Positions 8,708-14,454 of a stretch of 20,527 nt of DNA are shown in pieces (position 1 is the stretch's first letter; each line of letters begins with the position of its first letter). The notes under the pieces were generated by a model. The model searched no databases. It was not told the origin of the DNA and was given only the letters and a program-made list of their open reading frames with translations. The position numbers and the translations under genes are program-made. This stretch comes from CAUJGP01 sp964612425 (GTDB lineage Bacteria; Bdellovibrionota; Bdellovibrionia; Bdellovibrionales; Bdellovibrionaceae): assembly GCA_964612425.1 (NCBI GenBank), contig CAZTDX010000061.1:1-20527 (forward strand), given 5' to 3'.

Positions 8708-9625
8708 TTATTTTCTTTGCGCTAAAAGTGCTGAACCATTAGCATCAGGTAAAATTATATCTCCTGACATTTTGAGATTTTCTATTCTAATTTCTATTTC
8801 ATTTTTTGTAATCACAAAAGCTGTAACTACTCCCAGAGCTATTGGGTTTTTATTCAGCTTGGCAACTTTTTCACCGTTGCGAGCTAGAACAACGGTACCT
8901 GACGAAATCCCAATGGCGTTAACATCATCAATCGTTTTAATATTTTGGGTATATCTGTGTTTCAAAGAGCAATTGGCAACCTGCCCACCCGCATAATGCT
9001 CTACAATCGGGCAAGCGAAGTATTGTTTTGAATTACCATAGATTACCTCGAATGTAGCAAATTTATATGCATCCTTAGTTGGAAATTCTATTTGAGTACT
9101 ATAAGGTTGAATATCGGATAATCTGCCACCAGTAACTGTGTTTAACTTAATTCTATTAACTGATAAATCACAACCACTCCACACAAATGGCTTTTCACGT
9201 AAATTATATGTTCTGGTAGAACTATCTATTTCGCATTCTTTTGGACGGTTTGCAATCTTTTGTTTCTCATATACAAACTTAATTTCTTTTGAAGCCTCAC
9301 TATCTTTTACATACTCAAAAGTCACGCCACCACAAACTGCTTTGTTGATTATCTCTGTGCCATTAGCATTTCCTGCTAATATCGCTTTAGCTAAATCGTA
9401 ATCCTGATGAGCTGTGGTCACAAAATATTGTTCTTCAGTACTCAAACCTCTAAATTTTTGATTTGGCTCACTTGCTGTTAAAAAACCAGAACCATTAAGG
9501 ACATACTTTCCCTCACTATTTTTAGTATATACTTCACAATTGCCTGAAAACTTGTAACCAAACGCTACTGACTTTAAAACTAAAAGCAAGATGAACACTA
9601 AAGTTGATACTGATTGATATTTCAT
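8708..9625 (-). CDS. Secreted trypsin-fold (S1-like) serine peptidase candidate
   Basis: ATG 9625 (305 residues) is preferred to an upstream TTG at 9682: AAAGGGG lies 6 nt before it and the protein then begins with a clean signal peptide (MKYQSV, then a hydrophobic run to SVAFG at about 23). The mature part shows a distant S1 pattern: GSGFL at 45-49, YFVTTAHQ at 67-74 (possible catalytic His73), CDLSV at 152-156 (possible Asp153) and AIGISSGTVVLARNGEKV at 237-254 (possible nucleophile Ser242, then GVVTA). The usual GDSGGP is reduced to SSGT, so activity may be weak or lost. Six Cys in the mature part (30, 98, 131, 152, 205, 219) suggest disulfides and an extracytoplasmic location. I call the fold likely, catalysis uncertain. 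Confidence 0.6.
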   Translation of the reverse strand: MKYQSVSTLVFILLLVLKSVAFGYKFSGNCEVYTKNSEGKYVLNGSGFLTASEPNQKFRGLSTEEQYFVTTAHQDYDLAKAILAGNANGTEIINKAVCGGVTFEYVKDSEASKEIKFVYEKQKIANRPKECEIDSSTRTYNLREKPFVWSGCDLSVNRIKLNTVTGGRLSDIQPYSTQIEFPTKDAYKFATFEVIYGNSKQYFACPIVEHYAGGQVANCSLKHRYTQNIKTIDDVNAIGISSGTVVLARNGEKVAKLNKNPIALGVVTAFVITKNEIEIRIENLKMSGDIILPDANGSALLAQRK

Positions 9626-9644
9626 TTGTTGCCCCTTTGTATGC

Positions 9645-9665
9645 TGATATATAAGTGCTATATCA
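9645..9665. promoter_or_regulatory. Inverted repeat just upstream of the trypsin-like gene
   Basis: TGATATA and TATATCA are perfect 7-bp arms separated by 7 nt (taagtgc). The repeat lies 20-40 nt upstream of the start codon at 9625, where an operator or a -10 region would be expected. Function is inferred from position only. Confidence 0.3.
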
Positions 9666-9682
9666 AAAAGGGGGCCAAACAA

Positions 9683-9982
9683 TTTCTATTTGATTAAAAA
9701 GGCGAATAATCAGAAAACTGATAAATATTAAAAATTTATAGCAGGAAAGTAAATTTTATTGTGTGATTTTTAATCGATTTTTCTTAAATTCCAATCGAAA
9801 AATCAGATTGAAACGTCAAAGGATTAATCGCAAGAAAATCGTAAACGTCACCGCAAAGAGAATCGTTTCAACTCGCTACAAATATGATCGTTTAATTCTC
9901 AAAGTGAGTAGGTTTTTCTGGTCTGAGGATTGCACTATATGTATTTTGAAACGTTTTTAAAAAAGTAACTTGGGGAGGAAAA
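9683..9982. other. Intergenic region between divergent genes, no supported gene
   Basis: This holds the divergent control regions of the trypsin-like gene and the PilZ gene. A Lys/Arg-rich 65-codon open frame (9763-9960) has no ribosome binding site and no recognisable family, and I do not call it. GGGGAGG at 9972-9978, four A before ATG 9983, is an exceptionally strong ribosome binding site for the PilZ gene. Confidence 0.4.
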
Positions 9983-10378
9983 ATGAAAGCACTAATTAAT
10001 AAAGTCTTGAGAAATAGCCAGAGAAATCAGAATCGCAATTTAAGAACTAAGGCTCGAATATTACATAATAATACTATTCCTCAATTTCTAACTCTTAAGG
10101 ATAAAAACAATAACCATATAAGGGCAAAGCTTATCGATATCTCTAATGATGGTTGTCGACTAATGATTCCTAATATGCAAGTATTCGAACAAAGTGAGTT
10201 CTCTATTGTATTTAATAGAGACTCAGAAATAAAACCCCTAACACCACAAACTTTTGCAAAAGTCGTATGGAGCAAAATGCTTCACTTTGATGGAGCTCGG
10301 TATTGCACCACGGGAATACAATTTGTAACCAACTCCCCTCAAATAGCTGAACTCAATCAAGGGCCACCACATTTTTAA
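9983..10378 (+). CDS. PilZ-domain protein, likely cyclic di-GMP reader
   Basis: This 131-residue single-domain protein shows both c-di-GMP contact motifs of PilZ domains: R-x-x-x-R as RTKAR (residues 22-26) and D-x-S-x-x-G as DISNDG (about 52-57), followed by the strand CRLMIP. The later strand pattern (FAKVVWSK, TTGIQFV) completes the barrel. PilZ proteins bind cyclic di-GMP and change the activity of a partner, often in motility or polysaccharide export. No partner domain is fused here. Translation should be strong because of the GGGGAGG site. Its stop codon lies in an AT-rich hairpin. Confidence 0.85.
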   Translation: MKALINKVLRNSQRNQNRNLRTKARILHNNTIPQFLTLKDKNNNHIRAKLIDISNDGCRLMIPNMQVFEQSEFSIVFNRDSEIKPLTPQTFAKVVWSKMLHFDGARYCTTGIQFVTNSPQIAELNQGPPHF

Positions 10379-10389
10379 GCTAAAAATGT
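10369..10389 (+). terminator. AT-rich hairpin at the end of the PilZ gene
   Basis: ACATTTTTA and TAAAAATGT form perfect 9-bp arms around AGC, overlapping the PilZ stop codon and followed by TTAATATATTA. The stem is nearly all A/T and the tail is not a pure U tract, so it would be a weak terminator. Confidence 0.4.
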
Positions 10390-10808
10390 TTAATATATTA
10401 ATTATGACTCATTGATCCTTATGAATTTGCCAAAATGATATTAAAAAACCTACGTTATAAATCTGATAGCAATATCAGTCCCTCGTGCGAGTTATAATCA
10501 TGTAGGGTAAAACTGTTTCGTCTCAGTACCAATTAAGTATCTCATAAATTCATTACCAGATTGGCGATCTCCCTAACTTTAAGATTTACTATTAATTGAT
10601 TCCATGAATCCATTGTGAATGGATCTGGTCTGCCATGATATGTAAGATAAATAAAGTAATCCTATTTTTCTGGCCTAGTACTTATAAATGAACCAGGCCC
10701 TCTTTCGCCTTAATATAAACTAATACACATATTAAATGCATCTCAACGCTTGCATTATCGATTCTAAGCCACAAAAAAGCTGTTTAATTTTAAATAGTTA
10801 GCTAGGCT
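10390..10808. other. AT-rich gene-free spacer
   Basis: No open frame with a ribosome binding site and no recognised RNA gene is seen in this stretch. One small inverted repeat (ATCCATT at 10608-10614, AATGGAT at 10618-10624, spacer gtg) is present. It may be decayed sequence. Confidence 0.4.
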
Positions 10809-10855
10809 TTGACACATATGTCGTAAATGCGGCGTATTTACGACATATGTGTCAA
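10809..10855. repeat. Perfect inverted repeat with 20-bp arms
   Basis: The left arm at 10809-10828 begins TTGACACATATGTCG; the right arm at 10836-10855 is its exact reverse complement, around a 7-nt GC-rich loop (gcggcgt). Each arm contains the 8-bp palindrome ACATATGT. It ends 9 nt from the stop of the HNH gene. There is no T tract on either side, so it is not a standard intrinsic terminator. It could be an mRNA 3'-end stabiliser, a protein-binding site or the remnant of a small mobile element. Confidence 0.8.
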
Positions 10856-10864
10856 GACAATATA

Positions 10865-11863
10865 TTATTTATGGTTATAAGGTGATGTTTTACCCGCATA
10901 AACAAACATTGTTGTATTCTCATAACCTATCCCAGACAGACTGGCGCGAAATGCATTATGAGCTGAGCAATGAATTCGAAGGTTTATAAGCGAATGATCT
11001 CCACCTTGACTAAAGGGCGTTAAATAGTGATCCACTTGAAGCTTGTATCGACTGCGGCAGCGCACACCTTTCTCATTAACAAACTCACAACAGCCTTGTG
11101 CTTTTTTAAATAATGCCTTCTTTACTTCGACAGGAATATAACGATTGTGTGTTGCCTTCTTGGTTTTTATATCGTCATTGGATTCAACGTCACTATCCTC
11201 AGCATATTTTTGGCAATCCATGAAGCTCTTTGTCATTGAATTAGATTTTGTAAAAGTATTTTTATTTAAAAACTGATCAAAAAGAAGTTCTAAAATTTTT
11301 CCAGTGTTTTGATCTGGAATTTGGTGAGACAAGAGGCTTTTGATAGATTGCAACTTATCAAACTGCTCCCTGGTTAAATTGATCTCTAAGCGAACAGTAT
11401 CGTTGGATTGTGGAGTCGCTCGCTCATTCTCTTTAGGTTTTAGATTGAGGCTACTCGCGACAATGGCCTTTGTATTAAAATTACTCGCCTTCTCTACAGC
11501 TTTAATAATTTCTTTCTTTTTGACTTCGGTCACTTTTTTTCCTGTTTCCTTTTGCGAGGTTTCAATGACCTTTTGAACTGCTGCTGCTTGAGAAAGATTT
11601 AGCACACCCTCTTTTAATTGATCCGCAACTTCGGGAACGTCCTGCATAAGTCGAGCAGCTTTTAGTCGTCGGTAAGCTTGGTCATCCGAATAACCTAGTG
11701 ATCGCGTTAAGTATTCATGCATTGAAGAGTATCCCAACTTCAAATAGCCACCACACTTCTGAAACAGAATAATGTGATTTAAAATTTCTCCAGTGAGCTT
11801 TCTCTCATTTCTCGTGAGCATAATTAGTTTTTCATTAAGCTGATGAATCGTCATAAATTCCAT
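10865..11863 (-). CDS. HNH endonuclease with helical N-terminal domain
   Basis: This 332-residue protein has two parts. Residues 1-130 are helical (HQLNEKLIMLTRNERKLTGEILNHI, then GYLKLGYSSMHEYLTRSLGYSDDQAYRRLKAARLM), the N-terminus common to a large group of HNH proteins that is frequent in Bdellovibrio-like genomes. Residues 130-240 are charged. The HNH/zinc module lies at about 255-320: GCCEFVNEKGVRC, LQVDHYLTPFSQGGDHSLINLRIHC and SAHNAFRA, giving the Cys-Cys...Cys zinc ligands, D-H, and H-N of the beta-beta-alpha-metal fold. It would cut DNA; the biological target is unknown, and such genes often occur in many copies in variable regions. The ribosome binding site lies inside a hairpin. 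A short sequence similar to codons for GYLKLGY occurs again near 13091. Confidence 0.85.
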   Translation of the reverse strand: MEFMTIHQLNEKLIMLTRNERKLTGEILNHIILFQKCGGYLKLGYSSMHEYLTRSLGYSDDQAYRRLKAARLMQDVPEVADQLKEGVLNLSQAAAVQKVIETSQKETGKKVTEVKKKEIIKAVEKASNFNTKAIVASSLNLKPKENERATPQSNDTVRLEINLTREQFDKLQSIKSLLSHQIPDQNTGKILELLFDQFLNKNTFTKSNSMTKSFMDCQKYAEDSDVESNDDIKTKKATHNRYIPVEVKKALFKKAQGCCEFVNEKGVRCRSRYKLQVDHYLTPFSQGGDHSLINLRIHCSAHNAFRASLSGIGYENTTMFVYAGKTSPYNHK

Positions 11864-11867
11864 ATTT

Positions 11868-11888
11868 ATCTCCCTAAATTTAGGAGAT
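11868..11888 (-). promoter_or_regulatory. Hairpin holding the ribosome binding site of the HNH gene
   Basis: Read on the minus strand, ATCTCC, TAAATTTA and GGGAGAT form a near-perfect palindrome with one extra base, and ATG follows 4 nt later. GGGAG, the ribosome binding site, is in the 3' arm and would be paired with ATCTCC. This could limit translation in the mRNA or serve as a DNA operator. Confidence 0.45.
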
Positions 11889-11936
11889 GATATACCATAT
11901 GTTTATATATTGATTTTTATCTACGGAGTCATCCTA

Positions 11937-12053
11937 ATGAAAAATCACAAGTTAAGATTAACAGACGCCTCTGCAAATGATTCTTTTAAGAAAAATATCT
12001 TTTTCGCTAAACTCATTTTATTCTATTCAACAGAAGAGAGGCTAGTGCTTTGA
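11937..12053 (+). CDS. Possible 38-residue small protein
   Basis: ATG 11937 is preceded by GGAG with an 8-nt gap and opens 38 codons (MKNHKLRLTDASANDSFKKN to TEERLVL). The product is basic with a central hydrophobic stretch (NIFFAKLILFY). It has no family I recognise. It lies divergent to the HNH gene. It may be chance or the remnant of a larger gene. Confidence 0.2.
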   Translation: MKNHKLRLTDASANDSFKKNIFFAKLILFYSTEERLVL

Positions 12054-12121
12054 TTTTTAGGTCAAACACTTTTTAAAATATTTTGCAGCATTTCATGAAT
12101 TACAAACTGGGTAAGTTACAG

Positions 12122-12144
12122 CGTCGTTTTAAAATTTAACGACG
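12122..12144. repeat. Small inverted repeat upstream of the structured segment
   Basis: CGTCGTT (12122-12128) and AACGACG (12138-12144) are perfect 7-bp arms with a 9-nt AT spacer. They lie directly before the possible structured RNA. The role is unknown; an operator or weak terminator is possible. Confidence 0.35.
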
Positions 12145-12163
12145 AGAAAAACCCATTAAGCAT

Positions 12164-12233
12164 GCTTGTCCGGCTGGCCGAAAACAGGCCATTTAAAGCC
12201 TTTGATTTCCCCTTTAAATGCAATTGGGCAAGC
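12164..12233 (+). ncRNA. Candidate structured RNA element (three-way junction)
   Basis: GCUUGUCC (12164-12171) can pair with GGGCAAGC (12226-12233) to close the element. Inside are hairpin UGGCC/GGCCA (12175-12179, 12187-12191, loop gaaaaca) and hairpin UUUAAAG/CUUUAAA (12192-12198, 12212-12218), whose arms extend to CATTTAAAG/CTTTAAATG in DNA. It sits about 95 nt upstream of the 12330 gene and is more GC-rich than its surroundings at its base. I do not recognise a known riboswitch. It could also be a DNA repeat remnant. Confidence 0.3.
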
Positions 12234-12289
12234 TCTCAAACATTGCATATTTATTTAAATTAAAAGATTAAACTAAATAAGGATAAAAA

Positions 12290-12337
12290 ATGTTGATTAT
12301 TGATATACTATCTAATAAGGTAGGTTGTTGTGACTAA
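12290..12337 (+). CDS. 15-residue leader mini-ORF overlapping the next gene
   Basis: AAGGA lies 6 nt before ATG 12290, a better ribosome binding site than that of the following GTG gene. The frame encodes MLIIDILSNKVGCCD and ends at 12337, overlapping GTG 12330 by 8 nt. Translation of the leader could feed or control translation of the larger gene by coupling. No direct evidence of expression is visible. Confidence 0.35.
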   Translation: MLIIDILSNKVGCCD

Positions 12338-13034
12338 ATCACACGTCATCCTGAAGCAAACTCTGCAATTAGATGGCGATAAATTCGATGTTCACATTAA
12401 AGTAATCGAAGTCCCAAGGAGTCGTAAATTTCCTCAGGGATACAAAGTCAGTTGCGCACTCGTGGACAAAAGCTCGGGAGATCTTATAATTTTATTAGAT
12501 AATCATGAGCCTTATGGCTACCATCTACATGCTAAACTGCCAGAGGATAAAAATTATAGGGTTTCAATAGATATCCGCGATTATACAGAGGCCATTAAAT
12601 TTTTCTTTGAAGAAGTAAAAGGATACAGCATGACAAATAAGAAGCTTCTCCACATTCAGTTTAAAAGCATAGAACAAATAAAAGCAGAGCTGCTTAATTC
12701 GCCTATAAAAAAATTTATTCAACCTAAAAATGTTATCTTATTTGAATCTATAAGTGGATTTCGAAATTTTATGACGCTGCAAAAACTTGAAATTCTTACT
12801 ATAATTGCTTCAAAGAAACCTAAATCAATTTATGAACTAGCTAAAATCGTTGGTCGCTCGATTGCTCCCGTACAAAAAGATTGCAACTCCCTAACAAAAG
12901 CTGGATTTATTTTACTGGAAAAAGAAAAGGGAGGACGAAGTATGATTACTCCAAGATTAAAATTTAATTATAATAGAATCCTTATTGAACTGCCCGAGTT
13001 CCCCTATGAATTATCTTTCAGAGCAGCAGCATAG
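12330..13034 (+). CDS. Fusion of TumE-like (DUF6516) domain and winged-helix DNA-binding domain
   Basis: The 234-residue protein starts at GTG 12330 behind an AAGGTAGG stretch. Residues 1-100 resemble the small DUF6516/TumE toxin fold: an N-terminal hairpin, GYKVSCALVDKSSGDLIILLDNHEPYGYHLHAK with the D-N and H-x-H positions, and a final helix EAIKFFFEEV. Residues about 148-234 form a winged helix (LEILTIIASKKPKSIYELAKIVGRSIAPVQKDCNSLTKAGFI, then KGGRSMITPRLKFNYNRILIEL), like the HTH protein that usually accompanies such toxins (TumA / HVO_A0114 type). In known modules these are two separate proteins; here both are on one chain. It could be a self-controlled module or a regulator that has kept a dead toxin domain. 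The domain calls come from memory of family patterns. The last codons (YELSFRAAA) recur after cassette 2. Confidence 0.55.
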   Translation: MTKSHVILKQTLQLDGDKFDVHIKVIEVPRSRKFPQGYKVSCALVDKSSGDLIILLDNHEPYGYHLHAKLPEDKNYRVSIDIRDYTEAIKFFFEEVKGYSMTNKKLLHIQFKSIEQIKAELLNSPIKKFIQPKNVILFESISGFRNFMTLQKLEILTIIASKKPKSIYELAKIVGRSIAPVQKDCNSLTKAGFILLEKEKGGRSMITPRLKFNYNRILIELPEFPYELSFRAAA

Positions 13035-13090
13035 AATTCAAAGCTTTATCTTAAGAGGGTTAATTTAACGATCGTTTAATTTTCTATACT

Positions 13091-13122
13091 TTGAAAAGTA
13101 TCCCAATTTCAAGTAGTCACTT
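13091..13122 (-). pseudogene. Short fragment resembling the HNH endonuclease gene
   Basis: About 28 bases here match 11738-11765 inside the HNH gene with about four differences (core AGTATCCCAA, TTCAA, TAG). The minus-strand reading is DYLKLGYF, against GYLKLGY in the HNH protein. Similarity does not clearly extend further. It looks like a leftover of a second HNH copy lost from this site. Confidence 0.35.
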
Positions 13123-13148
13123 CGTATTGCTATTTTCCATGCCCATTT

Positions 13149-13177
13149 TTGGCACTCGTAGAAATTTTTTCTTTAAA
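13149..13177 (+). promoter_or_regulatory. Candidate promoter of cassette 2
   Basis: TTGGCA (13149-13154, 5 of 6 to TTGACA) and TTTAAA (13172-13177, 4 of 6 to TATAAT) are separated by 17 nt and lie about 58 nt before the YcaO start. This is the best sigma-70-type match in the gap. No transcription data support it. Confidence 0.4.
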
Positions 13178-13234
13178 TAAAAATAGTGTAGAAATAGGTC
13201 CTTAAATAAGATATTTACATCCATCGGAGGAAAA

Positions 13235-14176
13235 ATGAGAAATTACTTCATGAGTTCCTTCATCGCAGACCAAATTTCACAAGGCGCTGAATTTAAAAAA
13301 GCTAGTTTACCGCTCTCAACCATTGATTGGCTTAACATAATACATTTCTCGAATGAATCTTCAGCTAAAAACTATTATGGTTTAGGTGCAGACATTAATG
13401 AAAAACAAGCTTACATAAAAGCCGTAGTTGAATACTACGAAAGGAAATTCTTTTTTGACCGGGGTGTTCATCTTGGTTTTAACTCGACGAATGGTATTGC
13501 TGGCCATCGATTTAAAGTTTTGGCACGAAATGCTGCGATTTCGGAACTCTTCGAAAGAGATTCACTTTTATGTCATTGGTATTCCAAAACACCATTTATA
13601 GAAGTTAAAGTTGAAGACGATAAAGTTAAAAAAACGATGCAAGAGATTAGGTCTGAAAAAATATTAACTCTTTTTTATAAAACGTATCTTGGTATTCAAG
13701 ATACTTACTTATGCTTTCTCGTAAACACAGAGACAGGTGGCTTTGCCCTCGGACTTTCCTCTGGTAAAACATCGAAAGAAAATATTAGTAAGGCTTTTTC
13801 GGAGGCAATCATTAATCTTTTTTTGGGACACCAAGGAAAATCACGAGAAGAGCTAATCCAAGACTTTGAGTGTGAAGGGCTTACTAGTTTAAAAAATCAT
13901 AGAACTTATTGGTTACATATTAAGCCTCTTCCAGACTGGGTATTAAAACCAACAAAACATGATTTATTTAAAATAAGTCAGAACTCACATAATAATATGA
14001 AAGAGTTTCATTATACTTATGGGCCAATAAATATTGTTGGCATCAAAATTTCTGAAATTTTTACACTTAATCTTGGAAGACCTACTATTGCAGATTATGA
14101 ACTATTGTCTCGTCGTTTAAAACTTGATAACATCTCCAACCCGGCTGAAGCAATAGAGCCTCACCCGATACCATAG
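13235..14176 (+). CDS. YcaO-family peptide-modifying enzyme (cassette 2)
   Basis: This 313-residue protein has a strong ribosome binding site (GGAGG, 4 nt before ATG). Family marks are YYGLGADINEKQAYIKAVVEYYER at about 47-70, the NSTNGIAGH loop at 83-91, AAISELFERDSLLCHWY at 100-116 (second acidic ATP/Mg motif) and a C-terminus ending exactly in PHPIP. This matches the PxPxP tail known from azoline-forming YcaO cyclodehydratases, where the tail reaches the active site. The third acidic motif (SEAIINLFLG) lacks the usual Gln/Arg, so chemistry may differ. YcaO proteins act on ribosomal peptides or, in some cases, on proteins; a partner that binds the leader is normally required and none is next door. 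It is the first gene of a tight operon; the secreted small peptide gene starts 8 nt later and is the obvious candidate substrate. Confidence 0.85.
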   Translation: MRNYFMSSFIADQISQGAEFKKASLPLSTIDWLNIIHFSNESSAKNYYGLGADINEKQAYIKAVVEYYERKFFFDRGVHLGFNSTNGIAGHRFKVLARNAAISELFERDSLLCHWYSKTPFIEVKVEDDKVKKTMQEIRSEKILTLFYKTYLGIQDTYLCFLVNTETGGFALGLSSGKTSKENISKAFSEAIINLFLGHQGKSREELIQDFECEGLTSLKNHRTYWLHIKPLPDWVLKPTKHDLFKISQNSHNNMKEFHYTYGPINIVGIKISEIFTLNLGRPTIADYELLSRRLKLDNISNPAEAIEPHPIP

Positions 14177-14184
14177 GAATTATT

Positions 14185-14454
14185 ATGAAAACAAAACTTT
14201 TGGCACTTGGTATTTTGATCTTAAGTTCAGTCAGCAAAGTATTAGCAATGGATGTTTCCACTAATTACTTAAAAGAAAATACTTCAACTATTGAAAAAAT
14301 TGGTGATGGTGGAGCCACATGTTTTATGAAAGCAACATCAAGTACAGAGAACAAAATTGATGAAATAAGAAATGAACTCAAATTAAAATCCCCAGAAGAA
14401 AGAGAAAGATTACTTGAAAAAATTATTCAGCTTATTGAAGAAGAAAATAATTAA
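14185..14454 (+). CDS. Small secreted peptide, candidate YcaO substrate or signal peptide
   Basis: The gene encodes 89 residues behind AGGA (7 nt before ATG). Residues 1-21 are a Sec-type signal (MKTK, then LLALGILILSSVSKVLA, A-x-A-like site VLA). The mature part has an uncharged centre, IGDGGATCFMKATSS (about residues 38-52), with the only Cys plus Thr and Ser, the residue types YcaO enzymes cyclise. It then has a long acidic/basic helix (ENKIDEIRNELKLKSPEERERLLEKIIQLIEEENN). I recognise no family. Its place between the YcaO and binding-protein genes, with a 41-nt overlap into the latter, fits a precursor or an accessory peptide. A conflict remains: cytosolic YcaO and Sec export would have to be ordered in time. 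An alternative is a small periplasmic chaperone-like helper of the binding protein or kinase. Confidence 0.7.
   Translation: MKTKLLALGILILSSVSKVLAMDVSTNYLKENTSTIEKIGDGGATCFMKATSSTENKIDEIRNELKLKSPEERERLLEKIIQLIEEENN

Noticed and set aside
9763..9960. Lys/Arg-rich 65-codon open frame, at first sight like a ribosomal protein
   Set aside because: No ATG with a ribosome binding site, no match to rpmH or other small ribosomal proteins, and AT-rich DNA readily gives Lys/Arg-rich frames.
10809..10855. Intrinsic terminator of the HNH gene
   Set aside because: The hairpin is long but no T tract follows on either strand, so I list it as an inverted repeat.
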